A DNA stretch of 64,000 nt from Clostridium sp. C8-1-8 (GCF_009928445.1 NZ_JAABNO010000019.1:1-64000), one strand, 5' to 3'; shown: positions 35,162 through 45,688, numbered from the stretch's first letter. Notes: a model not told the origin generated them from the sequence alone. Numbers and translations are program-made.

Positions 35162-36226
35162 ATGAGAATAGAAAATGATAGAGAAATAAAAAATATTTTA
35201 AAAATAGTTGGACCAGGTACACAACTTAGAGAAGGTCTTGAGAATATACTTAGAGCTAAAACTGGTGGACTTATACTGCTTAATAATAGTGAGGAAGTAA
35301 TGAAGATAGTCGATGGAGGGTTTACCATAAATTCTGACTACTCACCATCCTATATTTACGAGCTTGCTAAGATGGATGGTGCAATAGTGATAAGTTCGGA
35401 TCTCAAAAAAATTATATGTGCTAATGCACAGTTAGTGCCTGATTCTTCAATACAAACTTTTGAAACGGGAACAAGACATAGGACAGCTCAAAGGGTAGCA
35501 AGGCAAACTGGAACTATAGCGGTAGCTATTTCTCAGAGAAGAAATATAATAACAATATATAAGGGAGAAATAAAGTATGTACTAAGAGAAAGTAGTGTCA
35601 TACTAGCTAGGGCTAACCAAGCGGTTCAAACACTTGAAAAGTATGTTTCTGTACTTGATAGAGTTATTAATAACTTAAACTTACTTGAGTTTCAAGATCT
35701 AGTAACTCTATTTGATGTGGTTACGGCTATTCAAAGAACTGAAATGGTCATGAGAATCGTTGGAGAAATAGAGAGATATATAGTTGAGCTTGGCAACGAA
35801 GGCAGGCTTATTTCCATGCAGCTTAATGAACTTATAAAAAATATTGAGCAGGATGGTATATTGCTTATTAGAGATTATTGTAAAATTAATATGGATTACA
35901 ATGAAATATATAAAGAACTTCAAAAATTAGGCCAAGAGGAACTTTTAGATCTCGATATGATAGGAAAGTTACTTGGATATGTATCTGTGCCACTAATTGA
36001 TACGTTGATTTCTCCAAGAGGTTATAGGATATTAAATAAGGTTCCAAGAATTCCAGCTAGTGTAATAGAGAATCTTATTAAGCACTTTAAGGAATTAACA
36101 GCTATACTTGAGGCGACTACAGATGATTTAGATCAGGTTGAGGGCATAGGAGAAGCAAGAGCAAGAGCTATTAGAAACGGACTTAGAAGAATTAAGGAGC
36201 AAGTATCTCTAAATAAGCAACTATAA
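35162..36226 (+). CDS. disA: DNA integrity scanning protein DisA, diadenylate cyclase
   Basis: 354 aa. Makes c-di-AMP from two ATP, and scans DNA for lesions, during sporulation and growth. The DAC domain holds DGA at residues 72-74 and RHRT at 105-108. A helical spine follows, and the C-terminal helix-hairpin-helix ([20 protein letters not shown]) binds branched DNA. ATG 35156 has almost no distance from GGGTGA; ATG 35162 fits better. Follows radA directly, as in most Firmicutes. DarA (5839) is a receptor for the product. Confidence 0.96.
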   Translation: MRIENDREIKNILKIVGPGTQLREGLENILRAKTGGLILLNNSEEVMKIVDGGFTINSDYSPSYIYELAKMDGAIVISSDLKKIICANAQLVPDSSIQTFETGTRHRTAQRVARQTGTIAVAISQRRNIITIYKGEIKYVLRESSVILARANQAVQTLEKYVSVLDRVINNLNLLEFQDLVTLFDVVTAIQRTEMVMRIVGEIERYIVELGNEGRLISMQLNELIKNIEQDGILLIRDYCKINMDYNEIYKELQKLGQEELLDLDMIGKLLGYVSVPLIDTLISPRGYRILNKVPRIPASVIENLIKHFKELTAILEATTDDLDQVEGIGEARARAIRNGLRRIKEQVSLNKQL

Positions 36227-36258
36227 AAAGTTAGCAGGATTAATCCTGCTAACTTTTT
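36225..36258. terminator. Perfect-palindrome terminator of radA-disA
   Basis: AAAAAGTTAGCAGGATT (36225-36241) is followed directly by its exact complement (36242-36258). It begins within the disA stop codon. The symmetry makes it usable from both sides. Confidence 0.93.
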
Positions 36259-36409
36259 ATATAATATTTAAGTTAACGTTTACTATAGAGATTTTAATAA
36301 AGTATCTTATCTTATTAACTACGATAGAATGATGATGTCAAACATTTAAGACCTATTCAAATGTAGACATGATATTAATCAAAATAAGTATTTGAATCTA
36401 CAAGTTAAT

Positions 36410-36425
36410 TACATCTTAAGATGTA
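36410..36425. repeat. 16-bp perfect palindrome
   Basis: TACATCTTAAGATGTA lies between convergent disA and the MazG-like gene. A nearby ATAAGATGTTTT is a partial echo. Function unknown. Confidence 0.4.
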
Positions 36426-36494
36426 TTAAAAATAAAAAAATGTAGAAAATTATAGTCATAAGATGTTTTAATTAGGAAATAAATAATATCATAG

Positions 36495-36893
36495 CTATCT
36501 AAAAGTAAATTTTCCTAAAGTATTTATTCTGTCATATTCTTTTATTAAAATATCATAAAGGTTTAAGTCTAAAGTATTGCAAAGTGAGGTAAGATAGAAA
36601 ATATTATTTCCGATTTCTCGTTCTATTATCTCTCTGCAACTTTCGCATAGTTCGCCATTTAGATGTGTTTTTAGGCATTTGTCTAAGACATCTATAGAAT
36701 CGTCTTCCTCAGGAAGGCATTGTTTATCTGCAGAGATTTTTACGCAACCACAATTAGTTACAGCTTTAGCCACAGCTCTATTCACTCTAGCATTAGACTC
36801 TTGATATTTGGAGAGGATATCAAGAATGCTCTTGTGTCTTAGTAGTGATTCCTGTACAGCATTTTGAAAATCATCGAATATAACGTCCTTCAT
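36495..36893 (-). CDS. Cysteine-containing MazG-like protein, unknown function
   Basis: 132 aa, mostly helical. The C-terminal part (EREIGNNIFYLTSLCNTLDLNLYDILIKEY...) resembles MazG-type nucleotide pyrophosphohydrolases, but a metal-binding Asp appears as Asn (EIGNN). A middle segment has NCGC and CESC, which could hold a metal or cluster. I cannot name the family. The frame begins at a GTG inside AGAGGAGTGA, so ATG 36893 is used. It is transcribed towards disA and divergently from the PIN/TRAM gene. Confidence 0.65.
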   Translation of the reverse strand: MKDVIFDDFQNAVQESLLRHKSILDILSKYQESNARVNRAVAKAVTNCGCVKISADKQCLPEEDDSIDVLDKCLKTHLNGELCESCREIIEREIGNNIFYLTSLCNTLDLNLYDILIKEYDRINTLGKFTFR

Positions 36894-37117
36894 CGGTATC
36901 ACTCCTCTTGATAATTTAGTTTGTATTTAATTTAATTATAAATATTTTCAGATTATTTTGTCAATGAAGTAAGATGTGCTCATCCTTAGATATTATATTA
37001 AATCATAGATATTGTTTTTTATAGGGGGTATTTATATAGTAATTTATAGAAAGTTTTATTGTGCTATTAGTTTTTATAAAATTTTGCCGTATACATTAAA
37101 AATAGCCTAATACATAA

Positions 37118-37155
37118 AAAAAATCACTAATGAAAACCCCATTAGTGATTTTTTC
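37118..37155. terminator. Bidirectional terminator in a divergent spacer (no gene to end)
   Basis: AAAAAATCACTAATG (37118-37132) and CATTAGTGATTTTTT (37140-37154) are exact 15-bp complements with a 7-nt loop. It lies between two divergently read genes, so no annotated gene ends here. It may end a short RNA or attenuate the PIN/TRAM gene. The rest of the 360-nt spacer is A+T-rich. Confidence 0.85.
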
Positions 37156-37259
37156 CTTAACTATATGTTATAATTGTTTAAAGGATTTTATAAAAAAATG
37201 TTGTTTTCAAGAATGTATTTCAATATAATGGAAATACTTAATAGTAGGAGGTGAATTTA

Positions 37260-38369
37260 TTGGTAAAAAAGCTTTTTAGATTGACATTTACCATAATTGG
37301 ATTGGTAGTAGGGTATTTTATAGCAGGTGCGGTTGTAAACACGAATTATATATCAAACCATTTTTCTTCTATAAAGATGCCTATAGTAGCGCTAATTTTC
37401 TACGCTTTATTTATTATTGTTTTCGGACTTATACTTTTTATTGTTTCTCCATTTCTATACAAGTGGACATCAAAGCTTATAGATGCCATAGAAAGCAGTA
37501 TGCAGAAATTAACTGCTAGTGAAATTTTATTCGGTGCGTTAGGAGCCATAGTTTCACTTATAATAGCTTCATTATTCATGTTGCCGCTAAATGGGGTGCT
37601 AAATAAAATACATGAGATATTGGCTCAGGTTGTGTTCATAGTTGTGAACCTTATTGCTTTAGTAATTGGAGTTGACATTTCGGTTAAAAGAAGAGACGAT
37701 ATAATAGCTTTATTTGATGGACTTAAAAGAAATTCAGGTAAGGACAAGAAGAATAAGCATGGATTTAAAGGTTATCCAAAGGTATTAGATACATCAGTAA
37801 TAATAGACGGAAGAATATTTGACATATGTCAAACTGGTTTTGTAGAAGGTCCTCTAGTTATACCAAGCTTTGTTCTAGATGAACTTAGGCACATATCTGA
37901 TTCTTCAGACTCTTTAAAAAGAAATAGGGGAAGAAGAGGGTTAGATATATTAAATAAGATTCAAAAGGAACTAAGTATAGAGGTTCAAATTTGGGAAGGT
38001 GATTTTCCAGATATTCAAGAAGTGGATTCTAAGCTTTTAAAACTTGCACAGACATTAAGTGGAAAAGTTGTGACTAATGATTATAATTTAAATAAGGTTG
38101 CGGAGTTTCAAGGTGTTCCAGTTCTTAACATAAACGAACTAGCAAATGCAATAAAGCCAGTTGTTTTACCTGGAGAAGATATGACCATAACTGTGGTTAA
38201 GGATGGTAAGGAATCAGGACAGGGAATTGCATATCTAGACGATGGTACTATGATAGTAGTAGAAGGCGGAAGAAAATTTATTGGAGAAAACATTGATGTA
38301 ACGGTTACTTCTGTGCTACAAACTGCTGCAGGAAGAATGATATTCGCAAAACAAAAAGAAGTAGTTTAG
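37260..38369 (+). CDS. PIN/TRAM-domain membrane protein (YacL-like)
   Basis: 369 aa. Four membrane helices in the first 150 residues are followed by a PIN nuclease domain ([15 protein letters not shown], with acidic residues; [20 protein letters not shown]) and a C-terminal TRAM domain (about 310-369). Family members are thought to act on RNA but substrates are not established. The frame opens at a GTG within GGAGGTG; the TTG at 37260 lies 7 nt after the site. ispD starts 19 nt later, as in other Firmicutes. Confidence 0.9.
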   Translation: MVKKLFRLTFTIIGLVVGYFIAGAVVNTNYISNHFSSIKMPIVALIFYALFIIVFGLILFIVSPFLYKWTSKLIDAIESSMQKLTASEILFGALGAIVSLIIASLFMLPLNGVLNKIHEILAQVVFIVVNLIALVIGVDISVKRRDDIIALFDGLKRNSGKDKKNKHGFKGYPKVLDTSVIIDGRIFDICQTGFVEGPLVIPSFVLDELRHISDSSDSLKRNRGRRGLDILNKIQKELSIEVQIWEGDFPDIQEVDSKLLKLAQTLSGKVVTNDYNLNKVAEFQGVPVLNINELANAIKPVVLPGEDMTITVVKDGKESGQGIAYLDDGTMIVVEGGRKFIGENIDVTVTSVLQTAAGRMIFAKQKEVV

Positions 38370-38388
38370 AAGTAGAGAGGTTTAAGAT

Positions 38389-39072
38389 ATGGCAAGGGTT
38401 AGTGCAGTTATAGTAGCTGGTGGAAAAGGTAAGAGGATGGGCACGGATGTGGCTAAGCAATATATTAATATTGGAGGAAAACCAATATTATATTATGCTA
38501 TTAAAGCTTTTGCAGAGTGTAAGCAAATAGATGAAATAATTTTGGTTACACAAAAAGATGAAATCCAGTATTGTAAAAGTCAAATAGTTGAAAAGTTTAA
38601 TCTTCCAGTAAAAACAATTGTTGAGGCTGGAGCAGAAAGACAGGATTCTGTATATAATGGATTAAATTCTATTGATGATTGTGATGTAGTATTAATTCAT
38701 GATGCAGCTAGGCCCTTCGTTACTAGCACTATAATAGAAAAAGGAATAAAATATGCTGAAGATTTTGGTGCAGCAGCACCTGGAGTTACGCCTAAGGATA
38801 CAATAAAGATAAAAGGAAATGATGGTTTTTCTATAGAAACACCAGATAGGAATACATTATTTGCAGTCCAAACTCCTCAATGTTTTAAATATAAAATGAT
38901 AAAAGACTGTCATGAGAAGATAAGGAATGCAAATATTCCTGTGACAGATGATACTATGGCTTTTGAGATGTTTTATAATAAGGTGTTTTTATATGAAGGT
39001 GATTATAAGAATATAAAAATAACTACTCCTGAGGATTTGATACTTGCAGAAGGCTTTGTAAATAAAGAATAA
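38389..39072 (+). CDS. ispD: 2-C-methyl-D-erythritol 4-phosphate cytidylyltransferase
   Basis: 227 aa. Third step of the MEP isoprenoid pathway: CTP plus MEP gives CDP-ME. The nucleotide motif [17 protein letters not shown] with its two catalytic basic residues is at residues 9-25. DAARPFVT and VTDDTMAFE follow. AGAGG lies before ATG. The usual neighbour ispF is not next to it. Confidence 0.95.
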   Translation: MARVSAVIVAGGKGKRMGTDVAKQYINIGGKPILYYAIKAFAECKQIDEIILVTQKDEIQYCKSQIVEKFNLPVKTIVEAGAERQDSVYNGLNSIDDCDVVLIHDAARPFVTSTIIEKGIKYAEDFGAAAPGVTPKDTIKIKGNDGFSIETPDRNTLFAVQTPQCFKYKMIKDCHEKIRNANIPVTDDTMAFEMFYNKVFLYEGDYKNIKITTPEDLILAEGFVNKE

Positions 39073-39111
39073 TCAGCATTGAATATGGATTTTATCAATG
39101 GATTTGGGATA

Positions 39112-39140
39112 TTGACACACTTTTTTTTAGAAGTTATAAT
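39112..39140 (+). promoter_or_regulatory. Consensus promoter for T-box-proS
   Basis: TTGACA (39112-39117), exactly 17 bp, TATAAT (39135-39140): a perfect consensus promoter. The transcript should start near 39147, at the T-box leader. Confidence 0.93.
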
Positions 39141-39146
39141 AAATTA

Positions 39147-39357
39147 AGCAAATTTAATATTGCAAAGCATTGATGAAGAATAGTAAGGGCTAACTTACAG
39201 AGAGAAAATCCTAGGCTGCAAGATTTTCACCAGCTTTGAACCCGCTTCTGAGTTGTAGGCAAAAACTATCGGTCTAATACCGTTATTATTATTTGAGTAC
39301 AAATTTAGGTGGTACCGCGATATAAGTTCGCCCTAAGCATAGGGCGGGCTTTTTTTA
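39147..39357 (+). ncRNA. T-box riboswitch (proline), with terminator
   Basis: The hallmark T-box sequence AGGTGGTACCGCG is at 39307-39319. Stem I is upstream from about 39185 with an AGAGA-type bulge (39201) and the pairing GAAAATC/GATTTTC. A specifier CCC (Pro) can be read at 39241-39243. The terminator is GCCCT...AGGGC (39330-39346) followed by T7. The leader senses uncharged tRNA-Pro and pairs its T-box with the acceptor end to let transcription into proS. A further 180-nt leader, 39361-39539, has no ORF and only weak hairpins. Confidence 0.93.
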
Positions 39358-39544
39358 TTTTTTGGGGCTTATATCAAAGCCAACGTTGCAGATAAGTACG
39401 TATATATTGGAGAAAGAGTAAAAAGGAGAAATTAAGGCTCCTGTAATATTCTTAACATAGGTTCAGAAAAGGTAGCTAAATATAGCCTAGTAAAGGTTTA
39501 TAAATATGAAAAATATTTTTTAAAGACATAGGGAGGATACGCAA

Positions 39545-41257
39545 ATGAAAATGTCAAATATGTTAGTTTCTACATTAAGAGAAGTACCTGCAGAAGCTGA
39601 AATAGACAGCCATAAGCTTATGCTTAGAGCTGGAATGATGAGAAAGATGGCTTCTGGGATATATAATTATATGCCATTAGGCCTTAAAGTGCTTAAGAAC
39701 ATAGAAAATATAGTTAGAGATGAGATGGATAGCGCAGGTGCTCAAGAATTTTTAGCATCAGCAATGATACCAGCAGAATTATGGCAAGAATCAGGAAGAT
39801 GGGATGCTTATGGAGCTGAGATGTTCAGACTTAAGGATAGAAATGAAAGAGACTTTTGTCTTGGACCAACTCATGAGGAAGTTTTTACAGATATAGCTAG
39901 AAATGAGATAAAGTCTTATAAACAATTGCCAATAAATCTTTATCAGATTCAGACAAAATACAGAGATGAGAGAAGACCAAGATTCGGTATTATGAGATCA
40001 AGAGAGTTCATAATGAAGGATGCTTATAGCTTTGATAAAGACGAGGCTGGACTTGATGTATCTTATAATAAGATGAACAAGGCTTACGTAAATATATTTA
40101 ATAGATGTGGTTTAGACGCTAAATGTGTAGAGGCTGATTCTGGTGCGATTGGAGGATCAAACTCAGCAGAATTCATGGTAAGATCAGAGGTTGGAGAAGA
40201 CGATGTTGTTTTCTGCACTAGCTGTGATTATGCTGCTAACATAGAGAAAGCAGCTCCAACTCCAGATATAGCAGAAAATGAGGAACTAAAGGAATTAAAG
40301 AAAATAGAGACTCCAAATACTAGAACTATAGAAGAATTAGTTAAATTCTTTAATACAACAGAAAAGAAATTTGCCAAAACTCTTATATACAATGCTGATG
40401 GAAGAATTGTTGCAGTAATGGTAAGAGGAGATAGAGAAGTAAATGAAACTAAAGTAGCAAACGCTTTAGGAGGAGTTACTAATTTAGATATGGCTGACAG
40501 TGATGCTGTTTTCAAGGCTACTAAAGCACAAATCGGGTTTGCTGGTCCTATAGGAATAAACGTTGAAGTTCTTTTGGTTGATATAGAAGTTGCTAAGATG
40601 TATAACTTTATAGTTGGAGCAAATGAAACAGGATATCATATTGAAAATGTAAACTATGGAAGAGACTTTGAAGGTACTGTAGGAGATTTTAGAAACATTA
40701 CTGAAGGTGAGAAATGTCCACATTGCGGAAATCCAATAACTATATCAAGAGGTACTGAGGTAGGACATATATTTAAACTTGGTACAAAGTACTCTAACTC
40801 TATGAATGCTAAGTTTATAGATGAGAATGGAGAGCAGAAACCATTTATTATGGGATGCTATGGTATAGGTATTACTAGAACAATGGCATCTATAATAGAA
40901 CAACACCATGATGAGAATGGAATAGTATGGCCACTTTCTGTAGCACCATATCATGTATCTGTAGTAATTGTAAACATAAAGGATGAGGCTCAGGTTAAAG
41001 TAGCTAATGATCTTTATGAGGCCTTAAGAAAAAAAGGTATTGATGTTATATTGGATGATAGAAATGAAAGAGCTGGAGTTAAGTTCAAAGATGCAGATCT
41101 AATGGGAATCCCAATGAGAATTACAGTAGGTAAAAAAATTACTGAAAACCAAGTAGAGTTTAAACTTAGAAATTCTCAAGACATAGATGTAATAAATATA
41201 GATGACGTGTACAATACAGTAAAAAAACAATTTGATGAAGCTGGTTTGCATGTTTAG
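39545..41257 (+). CDS. proS: Prolyl-tRNA synthetase
   Basis: 570 aa, class II synthetase of the bacterial (ProS type 1) form with the inserted editing domain (about 225-395). Motif 2 region: [17 protein letters not shown] and [17 protein letters not shown]; motif 3: [17 protein letters not shown]. It charges tRNA-Pro. GGGAGG is 9 nt before ATG. The T-box and consensus promoter upstream regulate it. It probably forms an operon with cysS, 35 nt downstream. Confidence 0.97.
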   Translation: MKMSNMLVSTLREVPAEAEIDSHKLMLRAGMMRKMASGIYNYMPLGLKVLKNIENIVRDEMDSAGAQEFLASAMIPAELWQESGRWDAYGAEMFRLKDRNERDFCLGPTHEEVFTDIARNEIKSYKQLPINLYQIQTKYRDERRPRFGIMRSREFIMKDAYSFDKDEAGLDVSYNKMNKAYVNIFNRCGLDAKCVEADSGAIGGSNSAEFMVRSEVGEDDVVFCTSCDYAANIEKAAPTPDIAENEELKELKKIETPNTRTIEELVKFFNTTEKKFAKTLIYNADGRIVAVMVRGDREVNETKVANALGGVTNLDMADSDAVFKATKAQIGFAGPIGINVEVLLVDIEVAKMYNFIVGANETGYHIENVNYGRDFEGTVGDFRNITEGEKCPHCGNPITISRGTEVGHIFKLGTKYSNSMNAKFIDENGEQKPFIMGCYGIGITRTMASIIEQHHDENGIVWPLSVAPYHVSVVIVNIKDEAQVKVANDLYEALRKKGIDVILDDRNERAGVKFKDADLMGIPMRITVGKKITENQVEFKLRNSQDIDVINIDDVYNTVKKQFDEAGLHV

Positions 41258-41292
41258 TAGAGCTGATTAATAAGAGAGAAAGGAGAAGGTCG

Positions 41293-42693
41293 ATGATTAA
41301 AATATATAATACTCTTAATAATAAGAAAGAGGAATTCGTTCCTATTGAAAAAAATAAGGTTAGAATGTATGTTTGTGGACCTACAGTATATAACTTTTTT
41401 CATATAGGCAATGGCAGAACTTTTATAGTGTTTGATACTATTAGAAGATATTTTGAATATAGAGGCTATGAAGTCAAGTTTGTTCAAAACTTCACTGATA
41501 TAGACGATAAGATGATAAATAAAGCTAATGCAGAAGGAACTACAGTAAAAGAGTTAGGAGATAGATATATAAAAGAATATTATCAAGATGCAGATTCTCT
41601 TAACATAGAAAGAGCCACTGTAAATCCTAGAGCAACTGAGTATATGGAAGAGATAGTTAGTTTTGTGAGTGAGCTTATTGAAAAAGGTTATGCATATGAG
41701 GTAGATGGAGATGTTTACTTCTCTACTAAGAGGTTCACTGAGTATGGAAGACTATCAGGTCAAAATATAGAGGATCTGCAAGCTGGAGCAAGGATTAATG
41801 TAGATGAAAGAAAGCAGGATCCTATGGATTTCGCTGTTTGGAAGTCTCAAAAGCCTGGTGAGCCAGGTTGGCAAAGTCCTTGGGGGTTAGGCAGACCGGG
41901 GTGGCATATAGAGTGCTCTTGCATGGCAAAGAAGATATTAGGGGAAACAATAGATATACATGCAGGTGGATCAGACCTAGTATTCCCACATCATGAAAAT
42001 GAAATAGCTCAGAGTGAAGCTCTTACAGGAAAGCCATTTGCAAACTATTGGATGCATAGTGCTTTTGTTAATGTAAATAATGTAAAGATGTCTAAATCAC
42101 TAAACAATTTCTTTACTGCTAGAGAGATACTGGATGCATATGAAGCCGATGTAATAAGATTTTTAATGTTATCAGCTCATTACAGACAGCAGCTTAATTT
42201 TAGTGAAGAGTTATTGGAATCTGCTAAAGCATCAGTTGAAAGAATATATAATACTATAGCCAATTTAGAAAATCTACTCGATGAAGTTAAGTTAGAGGTT
42301 GCTAATGAAGACGAGAAAGCTTATTTAGATTCTTTAAACAAACATAGAGATAAGTATATAGAAAGAATGGATGACGATTTTAATACTGCAGATGCTATAA
42401 CTTCTATCTTTGATTTGATAAAGGATATAAATACTAATATATCAGCAATTTCTTCAAAAGAAGCTATAACAAGGGCTTTGGAGCTTATAAGAGAGCTTGG
42501 AGGACCTTTAGGAATGCTTCAAAAATCAACTAAGATATCATTAGAAGATGAGATAGAGCAATTAGTTGAACAAAGACAGCAGGCTAGAAAAAATAGAGAT
42601 TGGGCATTAGCAGATAAAATTAGAGATGAACTAAAAGAAAGAGGTATAGTTCTTGAAGATACACCTCAGGGTGTAAGGTGGAAAAAACTTTAG
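41293..42693 (+). CDS. cysS: Cysteinyl-tRNA synthetase
   Basis: 466 aa class I synthetase. HIGH-type motif in [23 protein letters not shown] (KMSKS), and the zinc-binding Cys/His ([23 protein letters not shown]). The C-terminal anticodon domain ends [11 protein letters not shown]. It charges tRNA-Cys. AAGGAGAAGG is upstream. With no terminator between it and proS it is expected to follow the same T-box control. Confidence 0.97.
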   Translation: MIKIYNTLNNKKEEFVPIEKNKVRMYVCGPTVYNFFHIGNGRTFIVFDTIRRYFEYRGYEVKFVQNFTDIDDKMINKANAEGTTVKELGDRYIKEYYQDADSLNIERATVNPRATEYMEEIVSFVSELIEKGYAYEVDGDVYFSTKRFTEYGRLSGQNIEDLQAGARINVDERKQDPMDFAVWKSQKPGEPGWQSPWGLGRPGWHIECSCMAKKILGETIDIHAGGSDLVFPHHENEIAQSEALTGKPFANYWMHSAFVNVNNVKMSKSLNNFFTAREILDAYEADVIRFLMLSAHYRQQLNFSEELLESAKASVERIYNTIANLENLLDEVKLEVANEDEKAYLDSLNKHRDKYIERMDDDFNTADAITSIFDLIKDINTNISAISSKEAITRALELIRELGGPLGMLQKSTKISLEDEIEQLVEQRQQARKNRDWALADKIRDELKERGIVLEDTPQGVRWKKL

Positions 42694-42723
42694 TATTTTA
42701 GTTTGATATAGTGTATGTTTTAG

Positions 42724-42773
42724 ACTTGTAGCATTGAAGAGCATAAAAGGTTTTCTTTGCTACAAGTTTTTTT
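42724..42773 (+). terminator. Terminator of proS-cysS
   Basis: ACTTGTAGCA (42724-42733) pairs exactly with TGCTACAAGT (42758-42767); inner bases can add pairs. It is followed by seven T. Confidence 0.9.
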
Positions 42774-42833
42774 ATTATTAAGACTAGTTATACAAAAGAT
42801 GCTGGCTAAGTATAGCAAAATCAAGGCTTTATA

Positions 42834-42955
42834 GCAGCTGTTTGTGGTGAACAAAAAAAGTCTTATTCGCCTGCCAGATTTTCCTCATATATATTAGGAA
42901 AGGCAGATGTGCAAAAAAGCTCACTGAAGAAGGTCGCTTCAGAGACTTTCTTATT
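42834..42955. repeat. Dispersed intergenic repeat, copy C, with terminator-like end
   Basis: The fullest copy: CAGCTGTTT, then TCTTATTCGCCTGCCAGATT, TTCCTCATATATATTAGGAA, AGGCAGATGTGCAAAAAAG, and a hairpin CTCACTGAAG...CTTCAGAGAC with a T-rich end. CTGCC/GGCAG and TTTCCT/AGGAAA nest to a hairpin. Found between cysS and proB. Nothing else is clear in that 390-nt spacer. Confidence 0.75.
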
Positions 42956-43085
42956 CTTTAGTAGCTTATAGCAAATATAATTTAGGATAAATATGTGTAT
43001 ATGGCTTGAGTTAATGTTTTATATGAGTTCTTAAAAGACAGATTCTTTTAAATTATATTAAAGATGCAGGAATGGGGGAATAATT

Positions 43086-44198
43086 GTGAGAAGTCTAGAA
43101 AATATCAAAAAAGTTGTAATTAAAGTTGGAACCTCTACTCTTACATATGATAATGGAAATCTTAACTTGGTCAAGATGGAGAATATAGTTAGGCAAATTG
43201 CTGATTTGCACAATAGAGGATTAGAGGTTGTATTAGTTACCTCTGGTGCCATAGGAACTGGGGCTAGTGCTTTGGGATATAAGGAAAGGCCTAAGACTAT
43301 ACCAGAAAAGCAGGCTTGTGCGGCAGTGGGGCAGGTAACTTTAATTCATATGTACCAGAAGCTATTTTCAGAGTACAACAAGGTAACTGGTCAGATACTT
43401 ATGACCAGAGAAGATATAGGAGATAGAAAGAGATATTTAAACGGAAGAAATACCTTTTTCACTTTACTAGATATAGGTGCTATTCCTATTGTGAATGAGA
43501 ATGATGCTTTAGTTGTAGATGAAATAAAGTTTGGTGATAATGATAGCCTTTCAGCAATGGTGGCATCTTTTGTAGATGCAGATCTTCTTATAATTTTATC
43601 TGATATAGATGGTTTGTATGATAGCAATCCAAAAGATAATAAAGATGCAAAGATAATTGATTATGTAGAGTGTATAACAGAAGAAATTGAAAGTTATGCT
43701 GGAGGTGCTGGTTCTAGGCTTGGCACTGGTGGAATGATAACAAAGCTTCATGCTGCAAAGATATGCAGTTCATCAGGGGTCTCAATGATCATATGTAATG
43801 GTGCTTTAAATGATAGCATAACAAGAGCAGTAAATGGTGAGAATATAGGAACTTATTTTCAAGGTAAAACAAAGCCTATGAAGGGAAGGCAGCATTGGCT
43901 AGCTTACGAAGCATCTCCAAAAGCCAATATTGTTATAGATGCTGGAGCGGAAGATGCATTAAAAAATCACAAAAGTCTCCTGCCTAAAGGAATACTAGAA
44001 GTAGAAGGAAAGTTTGATGAAGGAGATGTAGTAAGCATTCTAGGTAGTAATAGAAATAAGATAGGGCATGGTATTGTTAGCTATAACTCTAAGGATCTAG
44101 TTTCAATAATTGGAAGAGATACAAAGCATATTGAAGAAATATTAGGTTATAAGCATTATGATGAAATTATTCATGTAAATAATATGGCTTTATTTTAA
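43086..44198 (+). CDS. proB: Glutamate 5-kinase
   Basis: 370 aa. First step of proline synthesis: glutamate to glutamyl phosphate. The kinase domain ([65 protein letters not shown]) is followed by a C-terminal PUA domain (about 275-370), as in long ProB. GTG start, with GGGGGAATAATT upstream. The partner gene proA follows 212 nt downstream, an unusually long gap filled by a structured element. Confidence 0.95.
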   Translation: MRSLENIKKVVIKVGTSTLTYDNGNLNLVKMENIVRQIADLHNRGLEVVLVTSGAIGTGASALGYKERPKTIPEKQACAAVGQVTLIHMYQKLFSEYNKVTGQILMTREDIGDRKRYLNGRNTFFTLLDIGAIPIVNENDALVVDEIKFGDNDSLSAMVASFVDADLLIILSDIDGLYDSNPKDNKDAKIIDYVECITEEIESYAGGAGSRLGTGGMITKLHAAKICSSSGVSMIICNGALNDSITRAVNGENIGTYFQGKTKPMKGRQHWLAYEASPKANIVIDAGAEDALKNHKSLLPKGILEVEGKFDEGDVVSILGSNRNKIGHGIVSYNSKDLVSIIGRDTKHIEEILGYKHYDEIIHVNNMALF

Positions 44199-44201
44199 AT
44201 A

Positions 44202-44342
44202 GACACTATGTTAAATTACCCTGTTGAGATTAAGCGGTCAATCAGATGATAATTAAATGAGCCTGCGCTATTAGCTCGCTCGAACAGTATCTTCTTCATA
44301 ACCACTGAATTTCAACAATATTATTAAACATAGTGAAGTGTC
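44202..44342 (+). ncRNA. Candidate structured RNA between proB and proA
   Basis: The spacer folds by eye into a nested rod. Helices: CACTATGTT (44204-44212) with AACATAGTG (44327-44335); TGTTGAGATT (44222-44231) with AATTTCAACA (44308-44317, one G-T); AAGCGGT/ACCACT(G) (44233-44238 with 44301-44306, one mismatch); AGAT/ATCT (44244-44247, 44289-44292); GAGC/GCTC (44259-44262, 44274-44277). GACACT (44202-44207) can instead pair with AGTGTC (44337-44342), an exclusive alternative. No T run follows, no ORF, and no T-box motif. I cannot match it to a known riboswitch or repeat. Confidence 0.5.
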
Positions 44343-44410
44343 ATTATAAATAACTTCAATAAAATAGTATGCAATGGAAACACAGAATTATAAATAAGGA
44401 GGTTTAAACA

Positions 44411-45664
44411 GTGGATTACAAAGAATATATGATAAATAAAGGGATAGTTTCAAAAGAGGCAGCAAGATTTATGGCAAATGTCAGCACGGAAGACAAGAAC
44501 AAAGCCCTTTTAAATATATCAAAAGCAATTAGAGAAAATGCAAAACGAATAATAGAAGAAAACCAAAAAGATGTAGATAATGGAAGGAAGAAGGGATTAT
44601 CAAAGGCTATATTAGATAGACTTTTATTAGATGGGAGTAGAATAGAAGCAATGGCTTCTGCTGTTGAAGATGTAGCAGGGTTACAAGATCCTGTTGGTGA
44701 AGTGATAGAGGGTTTTAAAACCTATAATGAGCTTAAGATATCAAAGATAAGAGTGCCTTTGGGAGTGGTTGGTATAATATATGAGGCTAGGCCTAACGTT
44801 ACTGTAGATGCTGCCGCCTTGTGCATAAAGAGTGGGAACAGCTGTATCCTTAGAGGAGGGTCTGAAGCTATCAATTCAAATATAGTAATATCTCAGATAA
44901 TAGCTAAGGCTGCAGAAGAGAGTGGACTTCCTAAGGGTTTAGTGAATTTTATTGATATAACAGATAGAGAAGTTGTCGATATAATGCTAAAGCTTAATGC
45001 TTATATAGATGTGTTGATACCTAGAGGTGGAGCTAGTCTAATAAAGAAGGTTGTAGAGAACGCTACTGTACCAGTTATTGAAACTGGAGTTGGAAACTGC
45101 CATGTATTTGTGGATGACAGTGCTGATCTACAAAAGGCTATAGAGATAATTGTAAATGCAAAAACACACAGACCTGGAGTGTGTAATGCTATAGAGACTA
45201 TTCTTATCCACAAGAAAGTTGCTGAGAGTATACTGCCTAACCTTAAGAAGAGGCTTGAGGATAAAAAAGTGGAACTAAGAGGTTGCTCAGAAACGGTGAG
45301 ATTAATAAACTGTAAGCAGGCAACTGAAGAAGACTGGTCCACAGAGTATCTTGATTTAATTTTAGCTGTCAAAATTGTTAGTGACCTAGATGAAGCTTTA
45401 GAGCATATATATAAATACGGTACAAAGCATTCTGAATCAATAATAACTGAAAAATATACAAATTCTCAGAGGTTCCTAAAGGAAGTGGATGCGGCAGCGG
45501 TTTATGTTAATGCATCTACAAGGTTCACCGATGGAGGAGAATTTGGGTTTGGCGCTGAGATAGGAATATCAACCCAAAAGCTTCATGCCAGAGGACCAAT
45601 GGGATTAAAAGAGCTAACATCTTATAAATATTTGATTTATGGAGATGGACAAATTAGGGAATAA
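44411..45664 (+). CDS. proA: Gamma-glutamyl phosphate reductase
   Basis: 417 aa, aldehyde-dehydrogenase fold. Reduces glutamyl phosphate to glutamate semialdehyde with NADPH, completing the proB step. Motifs VGIIYEARPNVTVDAAALCIKSGN, GGSEAINSN and the catalytic cysteine in HRPGVCNAIETIL are present; the C terminus has GIGISTQKLHARGPMGL-like EIGISTQKLHARGP. GTG start with AAGGAGG 8 nt before it. Confidence 0.97.
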   Translation: MDYKEYMINKGIVSKEAARFMANVSTEDKNKALLNISKAIRENAKRIIEENQKDVDNGRKKGLSKAILDRLLLDGSRIEAMASAVEDVAGLQDPVGEVIEGFKTYNELKISKIRVPLGVVGIIYEARPNVTVDAAALCIKSGNSCILRGGSEAINSNIVISQIIAKAAEESGLPKGLVNFIDITDREVVDIMLKLNAYIDVLIPRGGASLIKKVVENATVPVIETGVGNCHVFVDDSADLQKAIEIIVNAKTHRPGVCNAIETILIHKKVAESILPNLKKRLEDKKVELRGCSETVRLINCKQATEEDWSTEYLDLILAVKIVSDLDEALEHIYKYGTKHSESIITEKYTNSQRFLKEVDAAAVYVNASTRFTDGGEFGFGAEIGISTQKLHARGPMGLKELTSYKYLIYGDGQIRE

Positions 45665-45688
45665 ATTTGAATAAGTTTTTAATTTTAT

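Noticed and set aside
39506..39523. Short ORF (MKNIF) in the proS leader
   Set aside because: Five codons without a ribosome site; not supported as a leader peptide.
44202..44342. proB-proA spacer considered as a T-box for proA
   Set aside because: No AGGTGGTACCGCG motif and no terminator with a T run; the folding is one long rod.
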